DNA from: an uncultured Bacteroides sp.
GTDB lineage: Bacteria > Bacteroidota > Bacteroidia > Bacteroidales > Bacteroidaceae
Assembly (NCBI GenBank): GCA_900766195.1
Contig: CAAFUN010000098.1
Location: forward strand, 62,001-126,000
Reading direction: 5' to 3'
DNA length: 64,000 nt
Positions 42,499 through 52,336 of the stretch are shown here, in pieces; position 1 is the first letter of the stretch; each line of letters begins with the position of its first letter. Under the pieces are notes generated by a model. The model saw nothing but the letters and a program-made list of their open reading frames with translations, was not told where the DNA came from and searched no databases. The position numbers and the translations under genes were made by a program.

Positions 42499-44106
42499 CT
42501 ATTTTCCTTTCTGATAGTGGAAAAAGTCTACATCTACACATCCGCCAAGAGACTTTGTAGCATAATTGAAGATAGCATATCGCGTTCCCATGAATAACTT
42601 TCTATAATCGAAGATCATTTTGTATGGTTCACCAATTGATTTCCATGTCTTATTGTCCGTGCTATAATAAAAAGTCGCTATATCTTTACCAACATTGAAA
42701 TCTGCATCAATACGCAGATAAATCCGATTCTTATCTATAGCCACCTTCTCTATCTCTTTGACGTCTACATTGAGCACGTCTTTTGTATCATTGGATAGAT
42801 CAACCACATTGGTGGACATTGTGATATATTGTTTTCCTCCTTCTTTTATAATAGAAAGCAGACCGGAATGTCCGTTGAAAGCAGCCAATCCGGCAACATC
42901 ACCATCTTTCATTTTCGAAATATCCAATGCCACAACTCCACTGCATGTGGGGCCTTCCATACGTTGTGAAATAGTATTGGGAGCTAAATAAAGATTGCTT
43001 ACTACACGGTTTGTTTTCAATCGAAGGAAACCCGGACGTTCTGTCAGTGACCATGCCGTATTTATCGGGTTGTGATTCCATTGCCAGTTGATCTTCAATG
43101 TTTTGCCAGAGAAATCATCACTTTCAACAATACGCTTACCTGTATCATACGTCATTAAAGGAACAGTGCCAGTAGTAGGAACTTGTCCGTTTTCATCTCC
43201 TAGCATAGGCCATCCGTCCACCCAGGTAACGGGCATCAATAATGGCACGCGTCCAACTGCACCACGATCCTGAAAAATAAGTCCGTACCAATTGTCGTGT
43301 TTGTCATCAACAATACAACCCTGTCCTACGTAAGGAAATCCGGCATAAGTAGACTCTAATATTACCTTTTTCTCGTAAGGACCGGTGATCTTGTCTGCAC
43401 GATAGCAAACCTGACGGCGTTTGCCGTGACTGGGCCAAGAGATCATCAACAGATAGTATTTATCTTTGTATTTGATGGCTTGACTTCCTTCCAACAACCC
43501 GGTTTCGGTGGAATCTCTTTGGAATATTTTCATATCAACGCCACCTTCTTTTACATCAGAAAGATCTTCCTTCAACTCGCGCAACTGCCCTGTTCCGTAG
43601 AATACATACACTTTACCGTCATCGTCAAAAAATAGAGAATTGTCATGAAAGTGTGGCAAACGAGCCATCAACTCCCACTTGCCCGATGGATTGGTGGTGG
43701 AATAAAGATATGAACGGTAGGGCTGGTCGTTGGGTGAGAACAGCACATAGTATTTGCCATTGTGATAGCGAATAGACGAAGCCCACTGTCCGCGTCCGTA
43801 GACAGTTCCGTTCAGTAGGTCATATTTGGAGTTGTCCGTGAGGGTATCAAATACGTAGTTTACTATTTCCCAGTGCACAAGATCTTTTGATTTCATTATT
43901 GGTGCTCCAGGCATGAGGTGCATGGTGGTACTGATCAAATAGTAATCGTCTCCATGTCTGACGACAGAGAGGTCGGGAGCATCTGCCCACATAATGGGGT
44001 TAGTGTAAGTTGTTTCCGCCACTGTCTTTTTTTGCGCGAACGACTTAACCGGGAATAATAGCCCTATAGTAAGGAACAGACTCAGTAGGATAAATATCTT
44101 TCTCAT
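42499..44106 (-). CDS. Glycoside hydrolase family 43 with C-terminal beta-sandwich
   Basis: A 535-residue exported enzyme (signal peptide to about 25). The GH43 five-bladed propeller opens with NPIMWADAPDLSVV (catalytic-base Asp in ADAPD), then FFDDDGKVYVFYG (pKa-modulating Asp) and LLEGSQAIKYKDKYYLL (acid Glu). A C-terminal DUF1349-like beta-sandwich, as in beta-xylosidases, occupies about 345-535. The activity is probably alpha-L-arabinofuranosidase or beta-xylosidase; the subfamily is not certain. It lies downstream of GH95 on the same strand and likely shares its transcript. The start 44106 is preferred over 44130 for the signal peptide. Confidence 0.92.
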   Translation of the reverse strand: MRKIFILLSLFLTIGLLFPVKSFAQKKTVAETTYTNPIMWADAPDLSVVRHGDDYYLISTTMHLMPGAPIMKSKDLVHWEIVNYVFDTLTDNSKYDLLNGTVYGRGQWASSIRYHNGKYYVLFSPNDQPYRSYLYSTTNPSGKWELMARLPHFHDNSLFFDDDGKVYVFYGTGQLRELKEDLSDVKEGGVDMKIFQRDSTETGLLEGSQAIKYKDKYYLLMISWPSHGKRRQVCYRADKITGPYEKKVILESTYAGFPYVGQGCIVDDKHDNWYGLIFQDRGAVGRVPLLMPVTWVDGWPMLGDENGQVPTTGTVPLMTYDTGKRIVESDDFSGKTLKINWQWNHNPINTAWSLTERPGFLRLKTNRVVSNLYLAPNTISQRMEGPTCSGVVALDISKMKDGDVAGLAAFNGHSGLLSIIKEGGKQYITMSTNVVDLSNDTKDVLNVDVKEIEKVAIDKNRIYLRIDADFNVGKDIATFYYSTDNKTWKSIGEPYKMIFDYRKLFMGTRYAIFNYATKSLGGCVDVDFFHYQKGK

Positions 44107-44162
44107 AGCTATATTATTATTAAAACTCATACAATTATCTTTTGTATATAGGGTGAATTCTT

Positions 44163-46610
44163 TTATTTCTTATCGCGTTCAAAAGTATAATCTTGTCCGG
44201 CAGTAGTCTGCAAGTCGTATTCATATACCCGATATAGTATTGGATACTGGGGGCTGATATCTTTTGAAACCAGTGGCTCTTTTATCTTGGCAGTCATAAA
44301 AATAGGATTTGAATTACTACCTGTCGCTTCTTTCAGTCCATCTCCTTTTAAAGGAATGTATGAGCGCAATCGTAAGTTGCCGCCCAACCGTGAATGAATT
44401 GTTGCATGTTGTAGTTGACCACCTTCCCAAGTCATGTTAACTACAAAGCCTCCCCGAGCCACTAAGCCTGTAATACTTCCTTTATCCCATGCTTCAGGTA
44501 ATGCAGGCAGTAGATGTACGGCTCCGTCATGACTTTGCATCAGCATCTCTGCCACTCCTGCAGTATACCCGAAGTTTCCATCAATCTGGAAGGGTGGATG
44601 GGCATCAAACAGATTAGGGTAGGTGCGTCCTTGTGGATATTTGGCAATCTCGCTATCACTAGGCAATAACTTTAGCATGTTATTGATAATCTTGAAGGCA
44701 TGATTTCCATCCAATAGTCTTGCCCATAGATTGATTTTCCATCCGATAGACCATCCTGTTGCTTCATCGCCACGTTGCAATAAAGAGTTTTTGGCAGCCT
44801 GAAATAAATATGGTTGCGTATATGGTGATACTTGATTGCTAGGATAAAGTCCATAAAGATGTGAAACGTGACGGTGGTCATCTTTAGGATCATCCAAATC
44901 CTCCAGCCATTCTTGCAATTGGTTATAACGGCCTATCTGCATAGGAGCAAGACGGTCTATCATTCCTTGCAGACTGTCTTGATACGTAACAGGCTGTTTT
45001 AATATACGGGCGGCACAAAGCGCATTACTTAGTGCATCGAATGCTATTTGGTTATCCATGGTACAGCCTGCTGTAATTGATGATTCGCTACCTTTGGGAC
45101 CGTGTTCAGGAGATAAAGAAGGAGCTGTTACCATCCAGTGATATTTGGGGTGTTCCACTAAAAAGTCGAGAAAGAAATCGGCCGCTCCTTTTAATATAGG
45201 ATATACCTCCTTTAAATACACTTCATTGCCATTATATAAATAGCGTTCCCATAAATGAGTGCTTAGCCATGCTCCACCGTTGGGCCATGCTCCCCAATAT
45301 GCTCCGTCCACTATACCTGTACTTCGCCAGATATCTGTATTATGGTGAGCTACCCATCCATGACAACCATACATGTCATGTGCCGTTTTCTGTCCTGTCA
45401 TGGACAGTTCTTTCACCATTTTCACCAGAGGCTCAACCATTTCGCTCAAATTGGTTACTTCCGCCGGCCAATAATTCATTTCAGTATTGATGTTGATCGT
45501 ATATTTACCGTCCCAAGGAGCGAGGAGTTGATGATTCCATATCCCCTGTAAGTTGGCTGGTTGTCCACCGGGTTGAGAAGAAGATATAAGCAGATATCTT
45601 CCGAACTGAAACATTAATGCTGCCAATGATGGGTCTTTTCCTTCGTTGAAATGAAGAATGCGTTGGGGCGTTTCTTCTTCTGCCGCCTTTGTTTTCGGAA
45701 GATTGAATTGAACTCTGTCAAAAAAAGCTTTGTATGCAGCCATATGCGAGGAGAGTGCTCTGCTATATGGCATTTTTAGTGCGGATGTTAATTGCTTGGA
45801 AGCCTTCTTGCTTTCGTTGCCCTTCACATTTTGATAATCAATGAAATTAGTTGCCGATGTAATATAAATCGTCGCTTCTGTTGCATTATTCACTTCTATA
45901 GTTGTATCTGTCACCTTAATTTTTCCATCATTAGATACAATTTGGCATTGAGTTTCCATTTTTATAGCTCCTTCTATGCCCTCATGAGCCTGTCCATTTG
46001 CTTTCAATAATAGTACTTTCCCTTTTCTTTCTGTAGTGTATTTTAAGGGAGACTTGTAATCAGCACTAAAATTTAGCGAAGAAGGACGATCAGCTGATAG
46101 ATGTACTATGATGACCGGACTCGTAGAAGAAGCAAAAACTTCACGGGTGTAAGTTGTTCCGTCAATCTTATAACGAGTGGTTGCCACAGCACGTGACAAA
46201 TCCAAATCACGATAATAATCTGTTGCATTTTCATGTCCGGAAAAATGTAGCATCAGACTACCTATAGTCTGATAAGGCATACCGCTTTGAGGAGTACGGA
46301 AATTTGCGTCGATCATACTTTGGGCTTCTTTCGTTTTTCCCTCAAAGATCAACTCGCGTACTTTCGACAAAGAGGATAATGCTTTAGGATTATCATTACG
46401 GTAGGGTCCACCGCCCCATACCGTTTCTTCATTTAACTGTAATTCTTCTATTGATGTGCCACCATATACCATAACCCCCATGTGAGAATTACCTAATGGC
46501 AATGCTTCAACCCATGTCTTGGCCGGCTGTTTATACCAAAGCTTTAAGTCTTCTGCTTTTAATAATGTTAGAGTAGACAATGTAATAAGGAGAGTAAATA
46601 GTTTCTTCAT
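44163..46610 (-). CDS. Glycoside hydrolase family 95
   Basis: An 815-residue exported enzyme with a signal peptide at 1-19. The N-terminal beta domain begins LWYKQPAKTWVEALPLGNSHMG, the family's usual opening. The (alpha/alpha)6 barrel includes NINTEMNYWPAEVTNL (paired Asn region) and HPPFQIDGNFGYTAGVAEML (Asp/Asn region), where GH95 catalytic residues lie. GH95 enzymes are mostly alpha-1,2-L-fucosidases, but some release L-galactose from complex xylans. Its position in a xylan-type locus between GH43 genes makes the galactosidase role plausible. It is first in a leftward pair with GH43. Confidence 0.93.
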   Translation of the reverse strand: MKKLFTLLITLSTLTLLKAEDLKLWYKQPAKTWVEALPLGNSHMGVMVYGGTSIEELQLNEETVWGGGPYRNDNPKALSSLSKVRELIFEGKTKEAQSMIDANFRTPQSGMPYQTIGSLMLHFSGHENATDYYRDLDLSRAVATTRYKIDGTTYTREVFASSTSPVIIVHLSADRPSSLNFSADYKSPLKYTTERKGKVLLLKANGQAHEGIEGAIKMETQCQIVSNDGKIKVTDTTIEVNNATEATIYITSATNFIDYQNVKGNESKKASKQLTSALKMPYSRALSSHMAAYKAFFDRVQFNLPKTKAAEEETPQRILHFNEGKDPSLAALMFQFGRYLLISSSQPGGQPANLQGIWNHQLLAPWDGKYTININTEMNYWPAEVTNLSEMVEPLVKMVKELSMTGQKTAHDMYGCHGWVAHHNTDIWRSTGIVDGAYWGAWPNGGAWLSTHLWERYLYNGNEVYLKEVYPILKGAADFFLDFLVEHPKYHWMVTAPSLSPEHGPKGSESSITAGCTMDNQIAFDALSNALCAARILKQPVTYQDSLQGMIDRLAPMQIGRYNQLQEWLEDLDDPKDDHRHVSHLYGLYPSNQVSPYTQPYLFQAAKNSLLQRGDEATGWSIGWKINLWARLLDGNHAFKIINNMLKLLPSDSEIAKYPQGRTYPNLFDAHPPFQIDGNFGYTAGVAEMLMQSHDGAVHLLPALPEAWDKGSITGLVARGGFVVNMTWEGGQLQHATIHSRLGGNLRLRSYIPLKGDGLKEATGSNSNPIFMTAKIKEPLVSKDISPQYPILYRVYEYDLQTTAGQDYTFERDKK

Positions 46611-46667
46611 AAGTATCGATTACAATTTAATTATTAAATGGAGTGGTTAATATCTTCTGGCTTTGCA

Positions 46668-46675
46668 CAAAGATA
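46668..46675 (-). promoter_or_regulatory. Predicted -7 box of the GH95-GH43 pair
   Basis: Minus-strand TATCTTTG matches TAnnTTTG, 58 bp upstream of the GH95 start. Confidence 0.45.
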
Positions 46676-46974
46676 CAAAGAGCAAAATATATTTTTTATG
46701 ATTCTCGTAACAGATATATTCATTTATGTAACACTACTATGAATACTCCCATATTTTTAATCAATTTTGTTGTTACATGCTTTTTGCTTAAAATCTAAAT
46801 TCTTTTATTTCTACTCTAGTTCGTTAAGCTAATACTCCTGTAATTAGATGATAATTAGTATTATATATGTGTGATGTAATATGCAGAAAAGAAAATGTAA
46901 CATATTCTATTAGTTGTGTAATGTGGTGAAAAGTACATGTAGCATAATTGTTAGTTTCGACTGATGGAACTTAA

Positions 46975-46982
46975 TATCTTTG
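46975..46982 (+). promoter_or_regulatory. Possible -7 box of the rightward GH43 gene
   Basis: TATCTTTG matches TAnnTTTG, 126 bp upstream of the start. No -33 element is seen. Confidence 0.4.
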
Positions 46983-47108
46983 TGCAGTAAAGTTAAGCTC
47001 AAATCAGAAAGACACAAATTGATGGCAAATCTAATTTTGAAAAACACTTTCTGAAAAGTGGCTCGTATTTTTGATATGATATAGAAATCAATAAAATCGG
47101 GTTCTATT

Positions 47109-48830
47109 ATGAAGGGAAAAAACGTTTTTATAATTCTGTCGACATTAGCATTTTGTGTATGTCTGTTTCTGTTTACCTCAAGTAAAACGGAAAAACAACA
47201 GGATATAAAGCAAGGAAAATCAATAGTACTTTTTGATTATTTCAATTATAAAGGAGAAGATGATTATTATAAAAATAATCCTCTATCCGGCAACAGTAGT
47301 TTTTATAATCCTATACTCCCCGGTTGGTACTCCGACCCTAGTATCTGCACGAATGGTAAAGATTATTTTCTAGTTACTTCTTCTTTTTCTTATTTTCCTG
47401 GAGTTCCTATTTTCCACAGTAAAGACTTGGTTAATTGGAAGCAAATAGGACATGTACTTGATCGCCCTTCTCAATTAGTAAACCTGACTGGCCAGCATAT
47501 CAGTGGTGGCATTTTTGCTCCGGCCATCCAATACAATCCTTATAATAAGACTTATTATATGATTACGACCAATGTGGGGGCAGGTAACTTCTTTGTAAAA
47601 ACTCAAGACCCTTTTGGGGAATGGTCTGATCCAATAATGTTGCCTGAAGTGAAAGGTATCGATCCCTCTTTTTTCTTCGACACAGACGGCAAAGCTTATA
47701 TTGTAAACAATGACGATCCAGACGGCGTACCGGAATACAGTGGTCATCGTGCTATCAGAATACAACAGTTTGATGTTAATACTGACAAAACATTCGGTCC
47801 ACGTAAGGTTATTATAAATAAAGGTGTGCACCCTGAAGATAAGCCTATTTGGATAGAAGGTCCCCATCTATACAAGTTCAATGGAAAATATTTTTTGATG
47901 GCTGCTGAGGGCGGCACAGCAGAAGCTCATTCCGAGGTTATTTTTAAATCAGACACTCCAATGGGCGAATATATTCCATGGAAGAATAATCCCATTCTGA
48001 CACAGAGAGAACTGAAGGAGGGACGCCCCAACCCTATCACATGCGCTGGTCATGCCGATTTAATCCAAACTAAAGAAGGTGATTGGTGGGCTGTGTTTCT
48101 GGCATGCCGTCCTATTGGCCATAAATTTGAGAATTTAGGGAGGGAAACATTCATAATGCCAGTGAAATGGAGTGACGATGGTTTTCCCTATATGACACAA
48201 GGAGATGAAGTAATTCCTATGACACTTGAAAGAAAAGGAGTAATGCGGGGTAAAAATGTGACATTCGGCAATTTTGAAGTTATGGACGATTTCAAAACTG
48301 ACAAGTTAGGATTAGAATGGATGACTTTAAGAACGCCAGGTACGGATTTATATTCTCTATCGGAGAATCCTGGCTATCTGACTTTAAAATGCTCGGAAGT
48401 TGCGTCTACGGAGAAGAAAACACCTGTACTCATCTGTCGACGAATGCAACATCATAAATTTGGAGTAACAACAAAGATGATCTTTGAGCCAAAGGATGAA
48501 AAAGATGCAGCAGGACTACTGTTGTTTAAAGATGAAAATCATCAGTACTTTTTGTCAGTTAGTAAGTCTGTATCAGGAAACATTGTGCTTTTACAACAAA
48601 TTGGTAAAACAGGAGATCGGATATTGGCTAGTCAACCAATAAAAGCTAAGATGAAAGCAATAGAGTTGAAAGTGATTTCAAAAGGAACTACTTACGATTT
48701 TTATTATGCTGTGGAAGCTGGCAAATGGGTGCTCCTTTGTAAAGATATTGATGCAAGCTATTTGTCAACAGCCAAGGCGGGAGGATTTACTGGAACTACT
48801 ATAGGAATGTATGCAATTCGGAAATATTGA
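47109..48830 (+). CDS. Glycoside hydrolase family 43, xylosidase/arabinofuranosidase-like
   Basis: A 573-residue enzyme. An N-terminal hydrophobic segment (about 6-24) acts as signal peptide or anchor; no canonical lipobox is seen. The propeller opens FYNPILPGWYSDPSIC (catalytic Asp), then GIDPSFFFDTDGKAYIV (Asp) and IEGPHLYKFNGKYFLM (acid Glu). A C-terminal beta-xylosidase-type sandwich runs from about 395. The motif set is typical of the beta-xylosidase/arabinofuranosidase subfamilies active on xylan side chains and oligosaccharides. It precedes the SusCD genes on the same strand by 359 bp. Confidence 0.92.
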   Translation: MKGKNVFIILSTLAFCVCLFLFTSSKTEKQQDIKQGKSIVLFDYFNYKGEDDYYKNNPLSGNSSFYNPILPGWYSDPSICTNGKDYFLVTSSFSYFPGVPIFHSKDLVNWKQIGHVLDRPSQLVNLTGQHISGGIFAPAIQYNPYNKTYYMITTNVGAGNFFVKTQDPFGEWSDPIMLPEVKGIDPSFFFDTDGKAYIVNNDDPDGVPEYSGHRAIRIQQFDVNTDKTFGPRKVIINKGVHPEDKPIWIEGPHLYKFNGKYFLMAAEGGTAEAHSEVIFKSDTPMGEYIPWKNNPILTQRELKEGRPNPITCAGHADLIQTKEGDWWAVFLACRPIGHKFENLGRETFIMPVKWSDDGFPYMTQGDEVIPMTLERKGVMRGKNVTFGNFEVMDDFKTDKLGLEWMTLRTPGTDLYSLSENPGYLTLKCSEVASTEKKTPVLICRRMQHHKFGVTTKMIFEPKDEKDAAGLLLFKDENHQYFLSVSKSVSGNIVLLQQIGKTGDRILASQPIKAKMKAIELKVISKGTTYDFYYAVEAGKWVLLCKDIDASYLSTAKAGGFTGTTIGMYAIRKY

Positions 48831-49189
48831 TAATGTGCGATATGTTAATCTTAAAAAAAGTAAGCTTATGAAAAAATTGAATGATGGAAGCTAGTTAATG
48901 TACTTCATTAATGAAATAAAAGCTCTAATGTTGATAAAGAATATTTTCTTTATTACGATATAAGAAAAGGAGTAATTCTTATTGTCTAAAAACTAAGAGA
49001 ATGAAAACTATTATATATAGAGAATAACCAATAGCTTTATGAGAAAGGACTATGGTATATATACTAATAGAAACAATCAATTTAATATCTAAAATAATTT
49101 GAAATGTAATATGGAGGATATATATAATGATAGCTAAAGACTTTCAGAGTAATAGTTCAGCTAAAATATAATATTAATATCTTAAACTA
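48831..49189. other. AT-rich 359-bp leader before the first susC
   Basis: It is unusually AT-rich with many short poly-A/T tracts. No exact TAnnTTTG box, terminator or gene is recognised. It may hold the promoter and a long untranslated leader of the SusCD operon. Confidence 0.45.
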
Positions 49190-52100
49190 ATGGTAATGGA
49201 AAATGTAAAAAGACAATTTCGAAAGATTCCTTACTTACTTTTGTATTTGTTATTATGTTGTGTATCAGGTTATGCACAAAACAAAGTTACAGTAAGAGGA
49301 ATTGTGGTCGATAATAAAGGTGAAACCATTATTGGAGCCAACGTCACATTAAAAGGGAATAAATCAATAGGTACAATATCAGATATAGATGGTAATTTTG
49401 TATTAACAGTTCCACATGACAATGTTACCCTTGTTGTTTCATTTATAGGAATGGAAACGCTAGAAGTAAAAGCTACGGCTCATACACCGATAAAAGTTAC
49501 ATTGAAAGATGATAGCCAACTATTGGAAGAGGTCGTAGTCGTAGGTTTTGGCCAGCAGAAGAAGGCTTCGGTAGTGGGTGCCATAGCTCAGACCACTTCG
49601 AAGACTTTGGAACGTACCGGTGGTGTGACAAGTCTAGGCCAAGCCTTAACTGGTAACCTTCCTGGTGTAGTGACCATGACAACTACTGGTAAACCTGGTG
49701 ATGAAGATCCTAAAATCACCATTCGTGGTGTGACATCATGGAATTCAAGCGATCCACTTATATTGGTGGACGGTGTGGAACGTCCTATGGCTTCGGTGGA
49801 CATTAATTCTGTAGCATCTATTTCTGTATTGAAAGATGCATCGGCAACAGCCGTATTTGGAGTACGCGGTGCCAATGGTGTAATTTTGATTAGCACAAAA
49901 CGTGGAGAGGAAGGCAAAGCAGTCGTTAACATCAGTGCGAGTACGACACTAAAGACCTACTCTAAATTACCAGACATGATGGATTCGTATGATGCGCTTT
50001 CACTTCGTAATAGAGTTATCGAAAATGAACTAGCTTATCATCCTGATTCTTGGAGTTATTATTTGTCTCAAAACAGATTGAATAAATATCGTTATCCTGC
50101 CAATCAAGCTGAAGCCGAACGTTATCCCAACATGAATTGGGTAGATTATCTGTTGAAGGATGTGGCTACTTCATATACTGCCAACGCAAACATAAGTGGT
50201 GGCTCAAAATTTGTAAAATATTTCGCTTCTGTTGATTTTGCACATGAGGGGGATATATATAAGAAAGTCGCCAATACGAAGGGCTATGATCCCGGGTTTA
50301 GCTACGATCGTATTAACGTGCGTAGTAATCTCGACTTTAACTTGACCAAGACCACCCGACTGCACGTTAACCTTTCAGGCTCGCACGCAGTGAAGAAGGC
50401 CACACAGGGTCAATACGAAAATCTGGTTTGGAGCGCTTTTTATGGTATCTCGCCCGACTCTTTTATGCCAGTGTATAGCGATGGAACCTTTGGTTATTAC
50501 TATCCCAATCCCACGCAAGCTGCTACAAATAGTTATGAGGATCTCAGTGTGAACGGTATTGGCTATACTACCGATGACCGTTTGAATACCGACTTCACAT
50601 TTGAGCAGGATCTCGGATTTTTACTAAAAGGCTTGAATGTACAGGCCAAGCTGGCATTCGATAACGCCTTTCGTGAAACAGGTCGTGGTGTAGATGATAC
50701 GAATGACTGGGAGAGCGAAGCCCATAAATGGATTGACCCCGATACTGGCTTGGAGTATACTGACATTAAACCAGATGCATTATATAAGTTTGATTTCAAG
50801 AATAACAATGCTTGGAGAACCGGTGCTGGTTCTGTCCAAAACTGGGCTACATATCGTCGCATGAACTATTCTCTACAGTTGAATTATTCCAATAAGTTTG
50901 GTAATCATACTATAGGTGGTATGGGTAATTTCAACCGCGAGCAATATGCTACTGGTAGCGAAGAACCCCACTATCGTGAGAATTGGGTATTTCGCATGAC
51001 TTACGATTATGCCAATCGCTATATGCTAGAATACAACGGTGCCTATAATGGTTCCGAAATATTTTCCAAGGAAAACCGTTTTGCTTTTTTCAACTCGGGT
51101 GCTATAGGCTGGATGGTTTCGGAAGAACCTCTTGTGAAAAGACTTGATTTAAAGTGGTTGAATATGTTGAAGTTGCGTGCGTCATATGGTCAAATTGGAG
51201 ATGACAATGTAAGTGGACGTTGGCTTTATACAGACACTTGGAGTAGTGGTGGCAGCTATCGTCAGTCATTGACCGGAGTAGATCCAGCTAAGAGTCCTTA
51301 CACATGGTGGCAACAGAGTCAGTTAGGTAATAAGAATTTACAATGGGAGGTAGCTACAAAGCTTGACCTTGCTGTTGATTTTGGACTCTTTGGGGGACTA
51401 ATCACGGGATCGTTCGATTACTTTAATGAAAAACGTTCTAACATATTGATTAGCGGTCCTGACCGTTCTGTTCCATCATACTTTGGTGCATCTGCTCCCA
51501 CAGCTAATCTTGGAAAAGTTAATAGCGAAGGATTTGAACTCGATATACGTTGGAATAAACAACTCAATCGTGACTGGCGTCTTTGGGGGAATACTTCTCT
51601 GACTCACGCTACCAGTAAAATAAAGGAAGCAGATGATCCTAAGCTAAAGCCTGAATATCAAAAAAAAGTAGACAAGGCTATAGGACAGACTTACTCGTAT
51701 GTGGATCATGGCTACTACAACAGCTGGGATGAACTTTATGGCAGTACGGCACACGATGAATACGATAGTGGCCGTAAACTTGGTAATTATGTCATCCTTG
51801 ATTATGATGCCGATGGTATAATTTCGGTGAACGACAATATTCCTTATGGTTTTACTGGTATCCCACAGAATACCATGAACCTTCAAATTGGTTTAGACTA
51901 TAAAGGCTGGAGTTGCTTCGTTCAATTCTATGGTGTGACCAATGTAAACCGTTACGTAAATATCAACAGTTTGGGTGGTACACGTAATACCGCTTTCTAT
52001 GAAGGCAGCTATTGGTCGCCGGATAATCAAAATGCCGATGTGCCTCTGCCTCGCTGGCTTAATCAGACTAGTAAGTATACCGATGGTACCCGCTTTCTTT

Positions 52101-52324
52101 TCGATGGTTCGTACGCCCGTTTGAAGTATGCCGAACTTTCATATACCTTTTCCAAAGAGAAATGGTTAAAGGCATCGGGCTTGAGTAGTTTGAAGTTGTT
52201 TATCAACGGTAATAATCTCTTCCTTTGGACTGACATGCCTGATGACCGTGAGTCGAACACTGGTGGCTCAACTGCGTATCCTACTCAACGCCGTTTCAAT
52301 ATAGGTTTTAAACTCACACTTTAA
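49190..52324 (+). CDS. SusC-like TonB-dependent outer-membrane transporter (pair 1)
   Basis: A 1044-residue outer-membrane protein. After the signal peptide (ending SGYAQ) comes a carboxypeptidase-D-regulatory-like domain (VRGIVVDNKGETIIGANV). The TonB box region (LLEEVVVVGFGQQKK), the plug domain (LILVDGV, ISVLKDASATAVFGVRGANGVILI) and the 22-strand barrel follow. The C-terminus ends in the usual FKLTL-type strand. An alternative start two codons later (49196) is equally possible. With the SusD 12 bp downstream it forms an oligosaccharide import complex; GH10 and GH43 context suggests xylan fragments. Confidence 0.97.
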   Translation: MVMENVKRQFRKIPYLLLYLLLCCVSGYAQNKVTVRGIVVDNKGETIIGANVTLKGNKSIGTISDIDGNFVLTVPHDNVTLVVSFIGMETLEVKATAHTPIKVTLKDDSQLLEEVVVVGFGQQKKASVVGAIAQTTSKTLERTGGVTSLGQALTGNLPGVVTMTTTGKPGDEDPKITIRGVTSWNSSDPLILVDGVERPMASVDINSVASISVLKDASATAVFGVRGANGVILISTKRGEEGKAVVNISASTTLKTYSKLPDMMDSYDALSLRNRVIENELAYHPDSWSYYLSQNRLNKYRYPANQAEAERYPNMNWVDYLLKDVATSYTANANISGGSKFVKYFASVDFAHEGDIYKKVANTKGYDPGFSYDRINVRSNLDFNLTKTTRLHVNLSGSHAVKKATQGQYENLVWSAFYGISPDSFMPVYSDGTFGYYYPNPTQAATNSYEDLSVNGIGYTTDDRLNTDFTFEQDLGFLLKGLNVQAKLAFDNAFRETGRGVDDTNDWESEAHKWIDPDTGLEYTDIKPDALYKFDFKNNNAWRTGAGSVQNWATYRRMNYSLQLNYSNKFGNHTIGGMGNFNREQYATGSEEPHYRENWVFRMTYDYANRYMLEYNGAYNGSEIFSKENRFAFFNSGAIGWMVSEEPLVKRLDLKWLNMLKLRASYGQIGDDNVSGRWLYTDTWSSGGSYRQSLTGVDPAKSPYTWWQQSQLGNKNLQWEVATKLDLAVDFGLFGGLITGSFDYFNEKRSNILISGPDRSVPSYFGASAPTANLGKVNSEGFELDIRWNKQLNRDWRLWGNTSLTHATSKIKEADDPKLKPEYQKKVDKAIGQTYSYVDHGYYNSWDELYGSTAHDEYDSGRKLGNYVILDYDADGIISVNDNIPYGFTGIPQNTMNLQIGLDYKGWSCFVQFYGVTNVNRYVNINSLGGTRNTAFYEGSYWSPDNQNADVPLPRWLNQTSKYTDGTRFLFDGSYARLKYAELSYTFSKEKWLKASGLSSLKLFINGNNLFLWTDMPDDRESNTGGSTAYPTQRRFNIGFKLTL

Positions 52325-52336
52325 TTTGAAAGCAAG

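Larger units (their letters stand above)
46611..47108. other. Divergent promoter region between GH95 and GH43
   Basis: This 498-bp AT-rich region holds candidate -7 boxes for both directions (46668-46675 minus, 46975-46982 plus). No clear dyad for a hybrid two-component regulator was identified. Confidence 0.55.
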
